A DNA stretch of 46,490 nt from Mycobacterium nebraskense (GTDB lineage: Bacteria; Actinomycetota; Actinomycetes; Mycobacteriales; Mycobacteriaceae), in the NCBI RefSeq assembly GCF_002102255.1, contig NZ_LQPH01000025.1, positions 1 through 46,490 of the forward strand, read 5' to 3'. The position numbers and the translations under genes were made by a program. The notes beneath the pieces were generated by a model. The model did no database searches. It saw only the letters and a list, made by a program, of their open reading frames with translations, and had not been told where the DNA came from. Positions 9,347 through 17,979 of the stretch are shown in pieces. Each line of letters starts with the position of its first letter. The stretch's first letter is position 1.

Positions 9347-10243
9347 ATGACTGTTACCTGCGAGCGAATCCGCACCGAAGACGGCGTCACCCTCACGGCG
9401 GATTTCTACCGGCACGACACCGCCCGCGCCGTCGTACTTCTCCTGCATGGTGGTGGTCAAAATCGCCACGCTTGGACCACCACGGCGCGCCGGTTGCATG
9501 CGCGCGGTTACACCGTCGTCGCCTACGATGCCCGAGGCCACGGCGATAGCGGGTGGGACCCGACTGGGCGATACGAACTCGCAGGACTCACATCCGATCT
9601 GCTGGCTGTGCGCGAACATGCGAGTGACGACCGCCCGCCGGTGGTCGTTGGTGCGTCGTTGGGTGGCATGACCATTTTGGGAACCCATCTGCTGGCACCA
9701 GCCGATTTGTGGTCAGCAGTCGTTCTTGTCGACATCACCCCGCGAATGGAGTTCCACGGTGCACGCCGCGTCGTGTCATTTATGGCCGCCCATCCCGACG
9801 GATTCGGCACGCTCGACGACGCGGCCGACGTCATCGCCCAATACAATCCGCACCGCGCTCGTCCCGAAAGCCTGGACGGACTGCGAAAAGTGTTGCGCCA
9901 ACGCGACGATGGCAGGTGGATTTGGCGATGGGATCCGGCTTTCATCACCTCTAATTTTCAGTTCCTGCAAGGTGACCCCGCCACTGGTGCCGAACAGTTC
10001 GACGCGATCAGCGAACTGCTTGTTGAGGGGGCCCGTCGCGTGCAGGCACCAACGCTTCTGGTGCGCGGCGTCCTCTCGGATGTGACATCGCAGCAGTCGG
10101 TCGATGAATTCCTCCAGGTTGTCCCGCACGCCGAAGCGGTGGACGTTTCCGGCACAGGTCACATGGTGGCCGGCGACGACAACGACGCCTTCACTGCAGC
10201 AGTCGCCGGATTTCTCGACCGCACGATAGCCAATTCGGCCTGA
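9347..10243 (+). CDS. Alpha/beta-hydrolase
   Basis: The protein has 298 residues of the alpha/beta-hydrolase fold. The oxyanion-hole region is LLHGGGQNRHAW. The nucleophile elbow is GASLGGMT, with Ser in GxSxG. The C-terminal catalytic histidine is in GTGHMVAGDD. DARGHGDSGWDPTGRYEL is typical of epoxide-hydrolase and esterase relatives. There is no signal peptide, so it acts in the cytoplasm. It lies between the PaaI thioesterase and the carboxylesterase, all on the plus strand, and probably hydrolyses an ester or thioester in the same pathway. The ATG at 9347 agrees with the start of the conserved region. Confidence 0.87.
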   Translation: MTVTCERIRTEDGVTLTADFYRHDTARAVVLLLHGGGQNRHAWTTTARRLHARGYTVVAYDARGHGDSGWDPTGRYELAGLTSDLLAVREHASDDRPPVVVGASLGGMTILGTHLLAPADLWSAVVLVDITPRMEFHGARRVVSFMAAHPDGFGTLDDAADVIAQYNPHRARPESLDGLRKVLRQRDDGRWIWRWDPAFITSNFQFLQGDPATGAEQFDAISELLVEGARRVQAPTLLVRGVLSDVTSQQSVDEFLQVVPHAEAVDVSGTGHMVAGDDNDAFTAAVAGFLDRTIANSA

Positions 10244-10351
10244 GAACCTCTGAGCTGTGTGGCGCAGCCCAAAGCTGGCCATAGTTAAGGGCAGCCGACA
10301 GCTACCAAAACCAAGATATGCGTGACATCCATCCACTTAAGCAGGATGTGA

Positions 10352-11884
10352 ATGGCCATTAGCTACAGTCGAGCGATGCACCTTCGTACCGTCTGCACCA
10401 CAGTAACTTCCGGCTTGGTCGAGGGTTTCTCCCGAGACGGCGTGACCAGGTGGCGATCCATCCCCTACGCCGAGCCGCCCGTCGGGGCGTTGCGCCTAAG
10501 AGCCCCCCGGCCAATCGAGCCGTGGGAGGGAGTCTTGCCGTGTCACCGTTTCAGGTACTGTGCACCACAGCCGCGCAAATACACTTTTGTTGGCCTCGGC
10601 AAATATCAGCCGATGAGCGAAGACTGCCTGACGCTGAACGTCGTCGCGCCCGACACCAGATACGAGCGGCCGTTACCTGTGATGGTGTTCATCCATGGCG
10701 GCGCATACTTCCTCGGCAGCTCCGCGACACCGGTATATGACGGGGCATCGTTGGCTCGCAAGGGGTGCGTGTTCGTGTCAGTTAATTACCGGCTGGGCGC
10801 GCTTGGAGCAGTTGACCTCTCGTCTCTGTCTACCGACGCCTTCCGCATCGACGACAATCTTTATCTGCGTGATCTGGTTATGGCGCTCCGTTGGGTGCGT
10901 GACAACATCGCAAGCTTCGGCGGCAATCCCGACGCTGTGACGATATTCGGCGAGAGCGCAGGGGCACACGCAGTGGCGACGCTGTTGGCTGTTCCAGCTG
11001 CTAAAGGGCTGTTCGCTCAAGCCATTTCTGAGAGCCCCGCGGGAGGTTTGGCTAGTTCCCGTGAACAATCTGAAGAATACGCCGCAAGGTTTGCGGCGAT
11101 TCTCGGAGCTCGGAGGCGAGACGCTGCCGCGGTCTTGCTGACCGCGCCGCCGACCGACCTCGTAGCGACTTTGGATCATCTGATCATGCAGGAAAGCCGC
11201 AACGCGCCGGGCGTATATCCGGTCGGTCCCACATATGGAACCGACTACCTGCCGCTGGATCCAATGGATTCGTTGCGCTTGGGAAAAGCACACCGAGTGC
11301 CTCTCGTCGTGGGTAACAATGCGGAAGAAGCCAAGCTGTTCACCCGCTTCCTGAAACTACTGCCAACGAACGAACCCAAGATCGAGCTGCTGCTATCGAC
11401 TGTGGAATCTGCTGACCGTGAGCGGATTACGGCGGCGTACCCCTCTTATCCGAAAGCCGCTGCTTGTATTGAATTGGGAGGCGACTTCACGTTCGCATCG
11501 GTCGTATGGCAGATCGCCGACGCGCACAGCGCACACGCTCCGGTATACGTGTACCGCTATGACTACGCTCCGCGCACGTTGCGATGGTCCGGGCTGGGGG
11601 CCACTCATGCTACCGAATTGCTCGCAGTTTTCGACGTCTACAGAACGCGGTTGGGTCGGCTGCTCAGCGCGGCAGGCGACAAATATACGGCGCTGCGCAT
11701 TACCGAGGATGTCCAGTCGCGGTGGTGCGCCTTCGCCCGCACAGGCGTGCCTGGCGCGGGTTGGCCCAGCCACGTCAGTGCCGACCATGCGGTGATGATC
11801 TTCGACAGGACATCGCGGGTCGAGTGTGACCCGCTTGCGGTTCGGCGCCAGGCGTGGGAGGGATTTACCTTCCGCCGCCCCTGA
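10352..11884 (+). CDS. Type-B carboxylesterase/lipase
   Basis: The protein has 510 residues of the carboxylesterase type-B family. Near the N-terminus are SIPYAEPPVGALRLRAPRP and EDCLTLNVVAP, both family signatures. The oxyanion loop is VFIHGGAYFLGS and the nucleophile is in TIFGESAGAHAVATLL. The catalytic histidine is probably in GLGATHATELLAVFD, with an acid in the NNAEEAKLF region. No signal peptide is seen. It is the last gene of the tetR-thioesterase-hydrolase set, separated from it by 108 bases. It is intact and close to the usual 500-550 residue length. The substrate is unknown. Confidence 0.88.
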   Translation: MAISYSRAMHLRTVCTTVTSGLVEGFSRDGVTRWRSIPYAEPPVGALRLRAPRPIEPWEGVLPCHRFRYCAPQPRKYTFVGLGKYQPMSEDCLTLNVVAPDTRYERPLPVMVFIHGGAYFLGSSATPVYDGASLARKGCVFVSVNYRLGALGAVDLSSLSTDAFRIDDNLYLRDLVMALRWVRDNIASFGGNPDAVTIFGESAGAHAVATLLAVPAAKGLFAQAISESPAGGLASSREQSEEYAARFAAILGARRRDAAAVLLTAPPTDLVATLDHLIMQESRNAPGVYPVGPTYGTDYLPLDPMDSLRLGKAHRVPLVVGNNAEEAKLFTRFLKLLPTNEPKIELLLSTVESADRERITAAYPSYPKAAACIELGGDFTFASVVWQIADAHSAHAPVYVYRYDYAPRTLRWSGLGATHATELLAVFDVYRTRLGRLLSAAGDKYTALRITEDVQSRWCAFARTGVPGAGWPSHVSADHAVMIFDRTSRVECDPLAVRRQAWEGFTFRRP

Positions 11885-12169
11885 CCGCATTCTGTGTGCA
11901 TCTCGTTCCCGACATGCCGCGAACTGCCGCGGGCGAGGTATTCAAAGACAGAGCTTCGCCCGTAATTCGGCGGGGAGCGGCGTTCAGCCCTACGTTGAAC
12001 CGCTGTTCGTCGCGTCAGCTGCTGATTACCACCACCACCTGGGAATGGAACCAGACGCCCAGGTAGTTGCGCGCGGAGCGCTTGAGCTTCAGCCTATCGG
12101 CTCGCGCTACGGCGGCGGGCCAAAAGTTTCGATAGTGGGATGGCCCACTCGGGTCAGAGTTGACCCTGC
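11885..12169 (+). other. Intergenic stretch with a possible acyl-CoA ligase 3' remnant
   Basis: Between the esterase and the IS21 element no intact gene is visible. In the frame starting near 11854 the segment VPDMPRTAAGEVFKDRA (about 11911-11961) resembles the C-terminal PRTxxGKVxK motif of acyl-CoA synthetases, with Glu in place of the catalytic Lys. It may be the end of a decayed ligase gene; the similarity is short and could be chance. The last 35 bases hold two palindromes that are listed separately. Confidence 0.3.
12135..12166. promoter_or_regulatory. Pair of palindromes beside the IS21 insertion
   Basis: GTGGG-ATGG-CCCAC lies at 12135-12148 and GGGTCA-GAGT-TGACCC at 12151-12166. Both have perfect arms. 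They lie three bases apart and end inside the IS21 target duplication. Before the insertion they would have been about 80 bases upstream of the diiron operon start (18933), so they are candidate operators of that operon now displaced by 6.7 kb. Confidence 0.4.
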
Positions 12170-12339
12170 TGCCCGTGGCCATGAGAAAGTCCCCATCTGT
12201 GGCCGGTAGGAAGTCCCCGCTGGTGGCCAGGTAGAAGTCCCCACTCCTTTGCGGGCTCGTCGTGTCTTTTCCGGGAGCTGAGGGCCTGGGCGGTGACGGT
12301 GATAGCGCCAACTGTCACCACACCGCCCAGGGAGCTCTA

Positions 12340-12969
12340 TTGAAGTCTGCAAGGGAGCGTATGAACATTATTTCGGCGTATCACCAGGTCGGCACCTATC
12401 GCGGCGCGGCCGAGCTGTGCGGCACCACCCATAAAACGGTCAAACGGGTCATCGAGCGGGCCGAGGCTGGTGGGCCGCCGCCGCGGGAGCCACGGCCCCG
12501 CAACCTCGACGCGTTCACCGACCTGGTCGCCACCCGGGTCAAGAGCTCGAACGGCAAGATCTCGGCGAAGCGGCTGCTGCCGGTGGCCCGCGCCGCGGGG
12601 TATCAGGGTTCGGCACGAAACTTCCGCCGGTTGGTGGCTGAGCAGAAAGTGTTGTGGCGCAAAGCCAACAAGCATCAACGCAGGCCGGCAGTGTGGTCAC
12701 CGGGTGACTACCTGGTGATGGACTGGGCCGAAGCCGCGCCAGGGTTGTTGGTGTTCTGCGCGGTCCTGGCCTATTCGCGGTGGCGGTTCGTGCGGTTTGC
12801 CGCCGATCAGAAAGCCTCGACGACGTTGGCGATGGTCGCCGAAGCCCTGGAGGCGATCGGCGGGGTCCCGGCCAAGGTACTGGCCGACCGGATGGGCTGC
12901 CTCAAAGGTGGTGTGGTCGCCAATGTCGTTGTCCCGACGCCGGATTACGTGCGGTTTGCCTCCCATTAC
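12340..12969 (+). pseudogene. istA: istA transposase, 5' part (interrupted)
   Basis: This is the N-terminal 210 codons of an IS21 IstA. A helix-turn-helix segment (SAYHQVGTYRGAAELCGTTH, then KTVKRVIERA) is followed by the start of the DDE catalytic domain. The TTG at 12340 (LKSARERMNI) has GGGAG just upstream; ATG at 12361 is an alternative. The first catalytic Asp is in YLVMDWAEAAP and the second in KVLADRMGCLKGG. The frame breaks after the codons for ASHY at 12969, where the tyrosine-recombinase transposon begins. The native continuation (YRFVPDFCHG) resumes at 17101. The open frame runs a few codons into the transposon before stopping. Confidence 0.9.
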
Positions 12970-13044
12970 CCGTTGACTGAACTACGACACGCCTAGCCGC
13001 TGGTAGGCGCTCTTTTTCGGTGTTGTGGGTTAACGTCTGGGCCC

Positions 13045-14268
13045 GTGTCTGTTGATGGGGAGCAAGAGCGCGACATCGCGGTCCTGTCGGTGCCGGTGCT
13101 CGGCTCGTTGGTGCAGACCAATGATTCGTGGGAGCCGTTCCGGTTGGTCGACCCGACCGGTGCCGTCGTGGATGGGGTGTCGGCGTTCTTCCGTGATCTG
13201 CAGGCCGCGGGGAGATCGGAGGCGACGATCCGGTCTTACGGGATGGATCTGCTGCGATGGTTCCGGTTTTTGTGGGCGATCGAGGTTCCGTGGCAGCGGG
13301 CGACTCGGGTCGAGGCCCGCGACTTTTCGCGCTGGATGCTGGTGGCCGGCAAGCCAGCTCGTCCGCACTGGCGACGACCAACGGTCGTTCCGAAGACGAA
13401 GCAGCGCAAGGAGTCCTACTCGGCGTCGGTGCGTGCGCATAGCGAAACGGTGTTGCGGTCCTTCTACGACTTCCATCTGGATGCCGGCACGGGGCCGCTG
13501 GTCAACCCTTTTCCGCTGGACCGGGCGCGGCGAGGGCGCCGGGCCCACGCGCATCACAATCCGATGGAACCACACCGTAATGAGCGCAAGGGCTTGTATC
13601 GGCCGTCGACGCCGTCGCGGATTCCTCGCAGCATCCCCGACGAGGAGTTCAACGAGATCTTTGCGCGGCTGCCGTCGCAGCGCGATCGGGCGTTGGTGGC
13701 GTTCTACGTCTCCACCGGGGCAAGGGCCTCGGAGCTGCTCTCGGCTACTCAGGGTGGTGTCGACCCGGGCAGGGGCGTGATTGCGTTGACTCGCAAGGGG
13801 TCTCGGGCGATCCAGGAACTGCCGGCTTCTTCGGATGCCTTCGTGTGGTTGCGGCTTTATCAGGTCGAGATGAAGGGCCGTGTTCCGCAGGGTCGGCATC
13901 AGCCGTTGTGGTGGACGTCCCGAACTCCGTTGCGGCCGTTGACCTATCATGCGGTGCATCGGATGTTCGAACGGGCCGGGCAAGGCGCCGGAAGCACCGC
14001 GACACTCCATGCCTTGCGGCATACCGCGGCGTATCGGATGGCCGAGGACCCTGATCTTCCGTTGACCGATGTTCAGTTCGTGCTGGGTCATGCGTTGCTG
14101 ACCACCACGCAGATTTACCTGACCCCGCGCAAGCAGGACGTAATCCGCAGAATCCTCGCCCATCATGCCCAGCAGACGAAAAAGGCCGCCGAGCGAGTGC
14201 AAGCACCGCCGGCACCTGGCTACCGCCCTGAGACACTGCGGGTGCTGTTCGGCGGTGAATCGCGATGA
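13045..14268 (+). CDS. Tyrosine recombinase, TnpA-like
   Basis: The protein has 407 residues. An N-terminal SAM-like core-binding domain (AFFRDLQAAGRSEATIRSYG) precedes the catalytic domain. The catalytic arginine is in STGARASELLSA, the lysine region is TRKGSRAIQEL, and the HxxR box is LHALRHTAAYRM. The second histidine is in VLGHALLTTTQIYL, which also places the nucleophilic tyrosine. All key residues of the family are present. The GTG at 13045 gives a plausible start. The stop overlaps the next gene by four bases (ATGA, 14265-14268), indicating coupled translation. It presumably cuts and joins the ends of the nested transposon together with the second recombinase. Confidence 0.9.
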   Translation: MSVDGEQERDIAVLSVPVLGSLVQTNDSWEPFRLVDPTGAVVDGVSAFFRDLQAAGRSEATIRSYGMDLLRWFRFLWAIEVPWQRATRVEARDFSRWMLVAGKPARPHWRRPTVVPKTKQRKESYSASVRAHSETVLRSFYDFHLDAGTGPLVNPFPLDRARRGRRAHAHHNPMEPHRNERKGLYRPSTPSRIPRSIPDEEFNEIFARLPSQRDRALVAFYVSTGARASELLSATQGGVDPGRGVIALTRKGSRAIQELPASSDAFVWLRLYQVEMKGRVPQGRHQPLWWTSRTPLRPLTYHAVHRMFERAGQGAGSTATLHALRHTAAYRMAEDPDLPLTDVQFVLGHALLTTTQIYLTPRKQDVIRRILAHHAQQTKKAAERVQAPPAPGYRPETLRVLFGGESR

Positions 14269-16730
14269 CGGTGACCAGCATCGAGCAGCCCGCTGTCGCA
14301 GCGGCGCTGCCGGTCGATGCGCCAGTGGCGATGATCGCGTCTGCCCGGTCGCCCGGTGCAGAATGGCCGCGGACCCGGCAGGACCGCCAGAGCATCGACT
14401 CATTGTTGACTCAGCCGCCGTTCGCGCCGCCCAAACGTCACCGCCGTCACCCCGGCGCCTACGACGTCGCAGTCGGCTTGATGTTGGACTGGCTGCTGGA
14501 CCAGCCGGGAGGTACCTGGCAGGACCGGTGGCTGGCCAGCGGCGCGGACGCCGACGGACGGCGCTGGCGGCACATCCCCGTGGGATGGCTGACCGCGCGT
14601 GGCCATGACCAGTCGTGGGCACATGACTGGTTCTTCCGGGCGTTGTTCACCGCCTTCGGCGCCGATCTCATCCGACCCTCGTTGAGTTGGCTTGCCGCAG
14701 CGCATTTCCGGCGCGGCATCCTGACCAACATTATGGCGCGCTGCCGCGATGCCGCCGGGTTCACACGCCTGCAAGCACTATGTTCGGGCGACCCGGACGT
14801 GTCATCAGCCGCGGTGACCCGCACGACCTACCGAGCGTCGCTGATCCTGGCGGCCAAGGGCGGCGCCATTGCCGACATCACCATCGGCGACATGCTCGAA
14901 CTGCTCGACGCTGAGGCCGTGACGCTCAGCACCGCTCCTGGCGCCACGCATTTGTTCTACCGGGTATTGCGCACGATGGGTGTCTTCGGCGCCGATGCGC
15001 CGGCGACTCTGCGGGAGTTGCGCACGGTCGGGCAACGCACACCTGAGCAGTTGATCGACCGGTACGGGCTGGTCTGCCGTCCCATCCGCAATCTGCTCGT
15101 GGACTACCTCAAGGAACGCCAGCCCGCCCTGGACTACACCAGCTTGAACAGCCTCGCCAATTTCCTCGGCGGCCTGTTCTGGGCAGACCTGGAACGTCAC
15201 CACCCCGGCATCGACAGCCTGCACTTGCCGCCCGAGGTCGCCGAGGCATGGAAACAGCGGCTACGCACGGTTCCCAAGACCATCCGAGCATCCGACGGCA
15301 GCGCGACTCAGACCCAGGTGCCGCGGATCAACTACCGTGAATGCCTCACCCCGGTGCGGGGCTTCTATCTCGACCTCGCTCACTGGGCCGTCGAAGACCC
15401 CGCCCGCTGGGCCGCCTGGGTGGCGCCCTGCCCGGTCGGGAGTGAAGAGATCAATCGGCGAAAAGACAAGCGGCAACGCAAGTCCCGCATGGACGCACGC
15501 ACCCGTGAACGGCTGCCGGTGCTGCCGACACTGCGCCGCACCGCCGACCAGCAGCGCCGCGACGCCGCCCAGGTACTCGATGCAGCTCGCAGCACCCCGA
15601 TCGGGCAGACCTTCACCGCGGCCGGCCGGACCCTACTGCGCATCGACTCGCCCCGCGCGGCAGCGGTCAAGGTCTGGGCCCAAGACGTGGGCACCGGCGC
15701 CCGCCATGATCTAGTCAAGCAGGAAGAGCAGGCCTTTTGGGCCTACGCCGCAATTGAGGTGTTGCGCGCGACCGGCATCCGCATCGAAGAGCTCACCGAG
15801 CTCTCACACCACAGCCTGGTTCAATACCGGCTGCCCACTACCGGCGAACTCGTGCCGTTGCTGCAAATCGCACCGTCGAAAATCGATGCCGAACGGCTCC
15901 TGGTGGTCAGCCCCGAACTCGCCGAGGTTCTCAGCGCGGTCATCTGTCGCGTCCGCGACACCAGCGGCGCGATTCCGCTTGTCGCCGCCTATGACCACCA
16001 CGAACGCATCTGGCTGCCACCACTACCGTTGCTGTTTCAGCGTCGCAGAGGCTGCGAGCCTCGCGCCATTAGCGCCTCGGCGATCCGCTCCATGCTCGAT
16101 GACGCCATCGCCGCCACAGGACTCACCGAGCCAGCAACAGGGCAACCGCTGCGATTTACGCCCCACGACTTCCGAAGGCTTTTCATCACCGACGCCGTCC
16201 TCAACGGGCTGCCGCCTCACATCGCCCAGGTCATCGCCGGGCACCGCGACATCAACGTCACCATGGGCTATAAGGCCGTCTATCCCGACGAGGCCATCCA
16301 ATCACATCTGGCATTCCTCGCCCGCCGCCGCGACCTGCGGCCCACCGACGAATACCGCGCCCCCACCGATGAGGAATGGCAGGAATTCCTGGGCCACTTC
16401 GAACGCCGCAAAGTCTCCATTGGCACCTGCGGACGCGCCTTCGCCAGCAGTTGTGTTCACGAGCACGCTTGTGTCAGATGCCCGCTGCTCTGGCCTGACC
16501 CGACCCAACGGCACCGTCTGCTCGAGATCCGCGACAACCTGCTCGCTCGCATCGCCGAAGCCGAACGCGAAGGCTGGCTCGGCGAGGTCGAAGGACTCCA
16601 AGTCAGCCTCGCCGGCGCTGAAGACAAGCTCGCCCAAGTCGACCGGCGCAGCCGCGAACAGGCACCCGTGGAACTCGGAACACCTACCCTCCCAACGAAA
16701 ACACCCAAGCGTAAGGAGACAGCTCCGTGA
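14265..16730 (+). CDS. Large tyrosine recombinase with Cys-rich C-terminus, TnpB-like
   Basis: The protein has 821 residues, longer than most integrases and in the class of Tn554 TnpB-like recombinases. Catalytic residues lie in the C-terminal third. They are Arg in ATGIRIEELTELS, Lys probably in IAPSKIDAERLL, HxxR in FTPHDFRRLFIT, His in VIAGHRDINVTMGY and Tyr in the same segment. After the catalytic domain comes a cysteine/histidine cluster (TCGRAFASSCVHEHACVRCP) that looks like a zinc-binding motif. A coiled-coil-like tail follows (RLLEIRDNLLARIAEAER). It overlaps the upstream recombinase by four bases and the downstream small gene by four (GTGA), so the three are one transcript. The N-terminal 500 residues are not recognised. 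Confidence 0.85.
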   Translation: MTVTSIEQPAVAAALPVDAPVAMIASARSPGAEWPRTRQDRQSIDSLLTQPPFAPPKRHRRHPGAYDVAVGLMLDWLLDQPGGTWQDRWLASGADADGRRWRHIPVGWLTARGHDQSWAHDWFFRALFTAFGADLIRPSLSWLAAAHFRRGILTNIMARCRDAAGFTRLQALCSGDPDVSSAAVTRTTYRASLILAAKGGAIADITIGDMLELLDAEAVTLSTAPGATHLFYRVLRTMGVFGADAPATLRELRTVGQRTPEQLIDRYGLVCRPIRNLLVDYLKERQPALDYTSLNSLANFLGGLFWADLERHHPGIDSLHLPPEVAEAWKQRLRTVPKTIRASDGSATQTQVPRINYRECLTPVRGFYLDLAHWAVEDPARWAAWVAPCPVGSEEINRRKDKRQRKSRMDARTRERLPVLPTLRRTADQQRRDAAQVLDAARSTPIGQTFTAAGRTLLRIDSPRAAAVKVWAQDVGTGARHDLVKQEEQAFWAYAAIEVLRATGIRIEELTELSHHSLVQYRLPTTGELVPLLQIAPSKIDAERLLVVSPELAEVLSAVICRVRDTSGAIPLVAAYDHHERIWLPPLPLLFQRRRGCEPRAISASAIRSMLDDAIAATGLTEPATGQPLRFTPHDFRRLFITDAVLNGLPPHIAQVIAGHRDINVTMGYKAVYPDEAIQSHLAFLARRRDLRPTDEYRAPTDEEWQEFLGHFERRKVSIGTCGRAFASSCVHEHACVRCPLLWPDPTQRHRLLEIRDNLLARIAEAEREGWLGEVEGLQVSLAGAEDKLAQVDRRSREQAPVELGTPTLPTKTPKRKETAP

Positions 16731-17014
16731 GTCTGACGTTCTATGTCCTGTTGTGGGCCCATCCCGGGACCGAGGACTCGCTGGTCGCCTACGAAGATAC
16801 AGTCCTCTGCCTTGTCGCCGACCACGGCGGCAAGGTCCTGCAACGCGCGCGGAGCGACGGCGCCGAAGGTCGCCCACTGGAAATTCAGTTATTCGAGTTC
16901 CCCTCCGCTGAGGCGTTTGACGCCTACATGGCAGACTCGCGCCGAACGGCGCTGGCGTCCGAGCGCGACCGTGCTATCGCAAGGACCGAACTCATCAACG
17001 TCCAGCTGGTGTGA
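16727..17014 (+). CDS. Small DUF1330-like (dimeric alpha-beta barrel) protein in the TnpC position
   Basis: The protein has 95 residues. It reads like a DUF1330 / dimeric alpha-beta barrel protein: YVLLWAHPGTEDSLVAYED, then VADHGGKVLQRAR, then LEIQLFEFPSAEAFDAYM. The GTG start at 16727 overlaps the stop of the large recombinase (GTGA). It occupies the place where Tn554-type elements have the small tnpC gene, but tnpC products are not, to my knowledge, of this fold. It could be an accessory recombination factor or passenger cargo. Overlapping translation favours an element-linked role. No catalytic residues can be named. Confidence 0.65.
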   Translation: MSLTFYVLLWAHPGTEDSLVAYEDTVLCLVADHGGKVLQRARSDGAEGRPLEIQLFEFPSAEAFDAYMADSRRTALASERDRAIARTELINVQLV

Positions 17015-17097
17015 TGCTGGCCGGTGGCTGCCTGTGAGGTTAATAGCTAAGGCGCACAGAAAAATTCAGACAATCCTGACGGGCCGTTGAGTTCAGA

Positions 17098-17979
17098 GAA
17101 TACCGGTTCGTCCCGGACTTCTGCCATGGCGCGGATCCGCAATCGAAGGGGATCGTGGAGAACCTGTGCGGCTACGCCCAAGACGACCTGGCTGTCCCGC
17201 TGCTGACTGAAGCCGCCATCGCCGGGGAGCCGGTCGATCTACGAGCCCTCAACGACCACGCCGCGGCCTGGTGCGCCGAGGTCAACGCCGCGGTGCACTC
17301 GGAGATCTGCGCGGTGCCTGATGAGCGACTCGTTGAGGAGCGCACCGTTCTCAAGGCTCTGCCGTCGTTGCGGCTCGAGATCGGGGCTGGGTCGGTGCGC
17401 CGCAAGGTCGACAGCCTGTCGTGCATCCGCTACGGCTCGGCCCGCTACTCGGTGCCCCAGCGGCTCGTCGGGGCCACGGTGGCGGCCGTGGTTGATCACG
17501 GCGCTCTGATCCTGCTGGAACCGGCGACCGGGGTCATCGTGGCCGAGCACGAGTTGGTCGGCCCGGGTGAAGTCTCGATCCTCGATGACCATTACGACGG
17601 ACCCCGCCCAGCACCCTCACGCGGGCCACGCCCGAAAACCCAAGCAGAGAAACAATTCTGCGCCCTTGGACCCGAAGCCGAACAGTTCCTGGTCGGTGCC
17701 GCCGCGATCGGCAACACCCGACTGAAATCCGAGATCGACACCCTGCTTGGGCTCGGTGCCGCCCACGGTGAACAGGCGTTGGTCGACGCCCTGCGCCGGG
17801 CGGTGGCGTTTCGGCGGTTCCGCGCCGCCGACGTGCGCTCCATCCTCGATGCCGGCACCGGCACCCCACAACCCCGGCCCGCCGGGGATGCGTTGGTCCT
17901 GGATCTGCCTAGCGCCCCGACCCGATCTCTGGACGCCTACAAGATAGCCGGCACGTCGACAGATGGGACGGCATCATGA
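17098..17979 (+). pseudogene. istA: istA transposase, 3' part (interrupted)
   Basis: The IstA frame resumes at the nested transposon's right junction with YRFVPDFCHGADPQSKGIVE, continuing NLCGYAQDDLAVPLL. The PQSKGIVEN segment holds the catalytic Glu of the DDE domain. The rest is the C-terminal IstA region (LSCIRYGSARYSVPQRLVGA). The stop at 17977-17979 overlaps the istB start (ATGA). Together with 12340-12969 it makes a normal IstA of about 500 residues, so the protein would be intact if the nested element were precisely excised. Confidence 0.88.

Larger units (their letters stand above)
12970..17100 (+). mobile_element. Three-gene tyrosine-recombinase transposon (Tn554-like organisation) inside istA
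   Basis: The sequence between istA codons TAC (12967-12969) and TAC-CGG (17101-17106) is foreign to IS21. Removing it restores the IstA frame exactly. It carries two overlapping tyrosine-recombinase genes and a small third gene, the tnpA-tnpB-tnpC layout of Tn554-type elements. The ends carry the inverted heptamer CTGAACT (12977-12983) / AGTTCAG (17090-17096) and the direct repeat CCGTTGA (12970-12976, 17084-17090). TAC is present at both junctions. There are no long terminal inverted repeats, as expected for a tyrosine-recombinase element. The ends are defined by the istA comparison. Confidence 0.8.

Noticed and set aside
12902..13381. Minus-strand frame across the istA/transposon junction
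   Set aside because: It spans an insertion boundary, so it cannot be an ancestral gene, and shows no domain.
13030..14622. 530-codon open frame on the minus strand
   Set aside because: Antisense to the tyrosine recombinases, which have complete catalytic motifs on the plus strand; arginine-rich composition without recognisable domains.
15754..16911. 385-codon plus-strand frame overlapping the large recombinase
   Set aside because: It is an alternative frame of the recombinase, serine/proline-rich and without motifs; the recombinase frame carries the HxxR and Tyr boxes.
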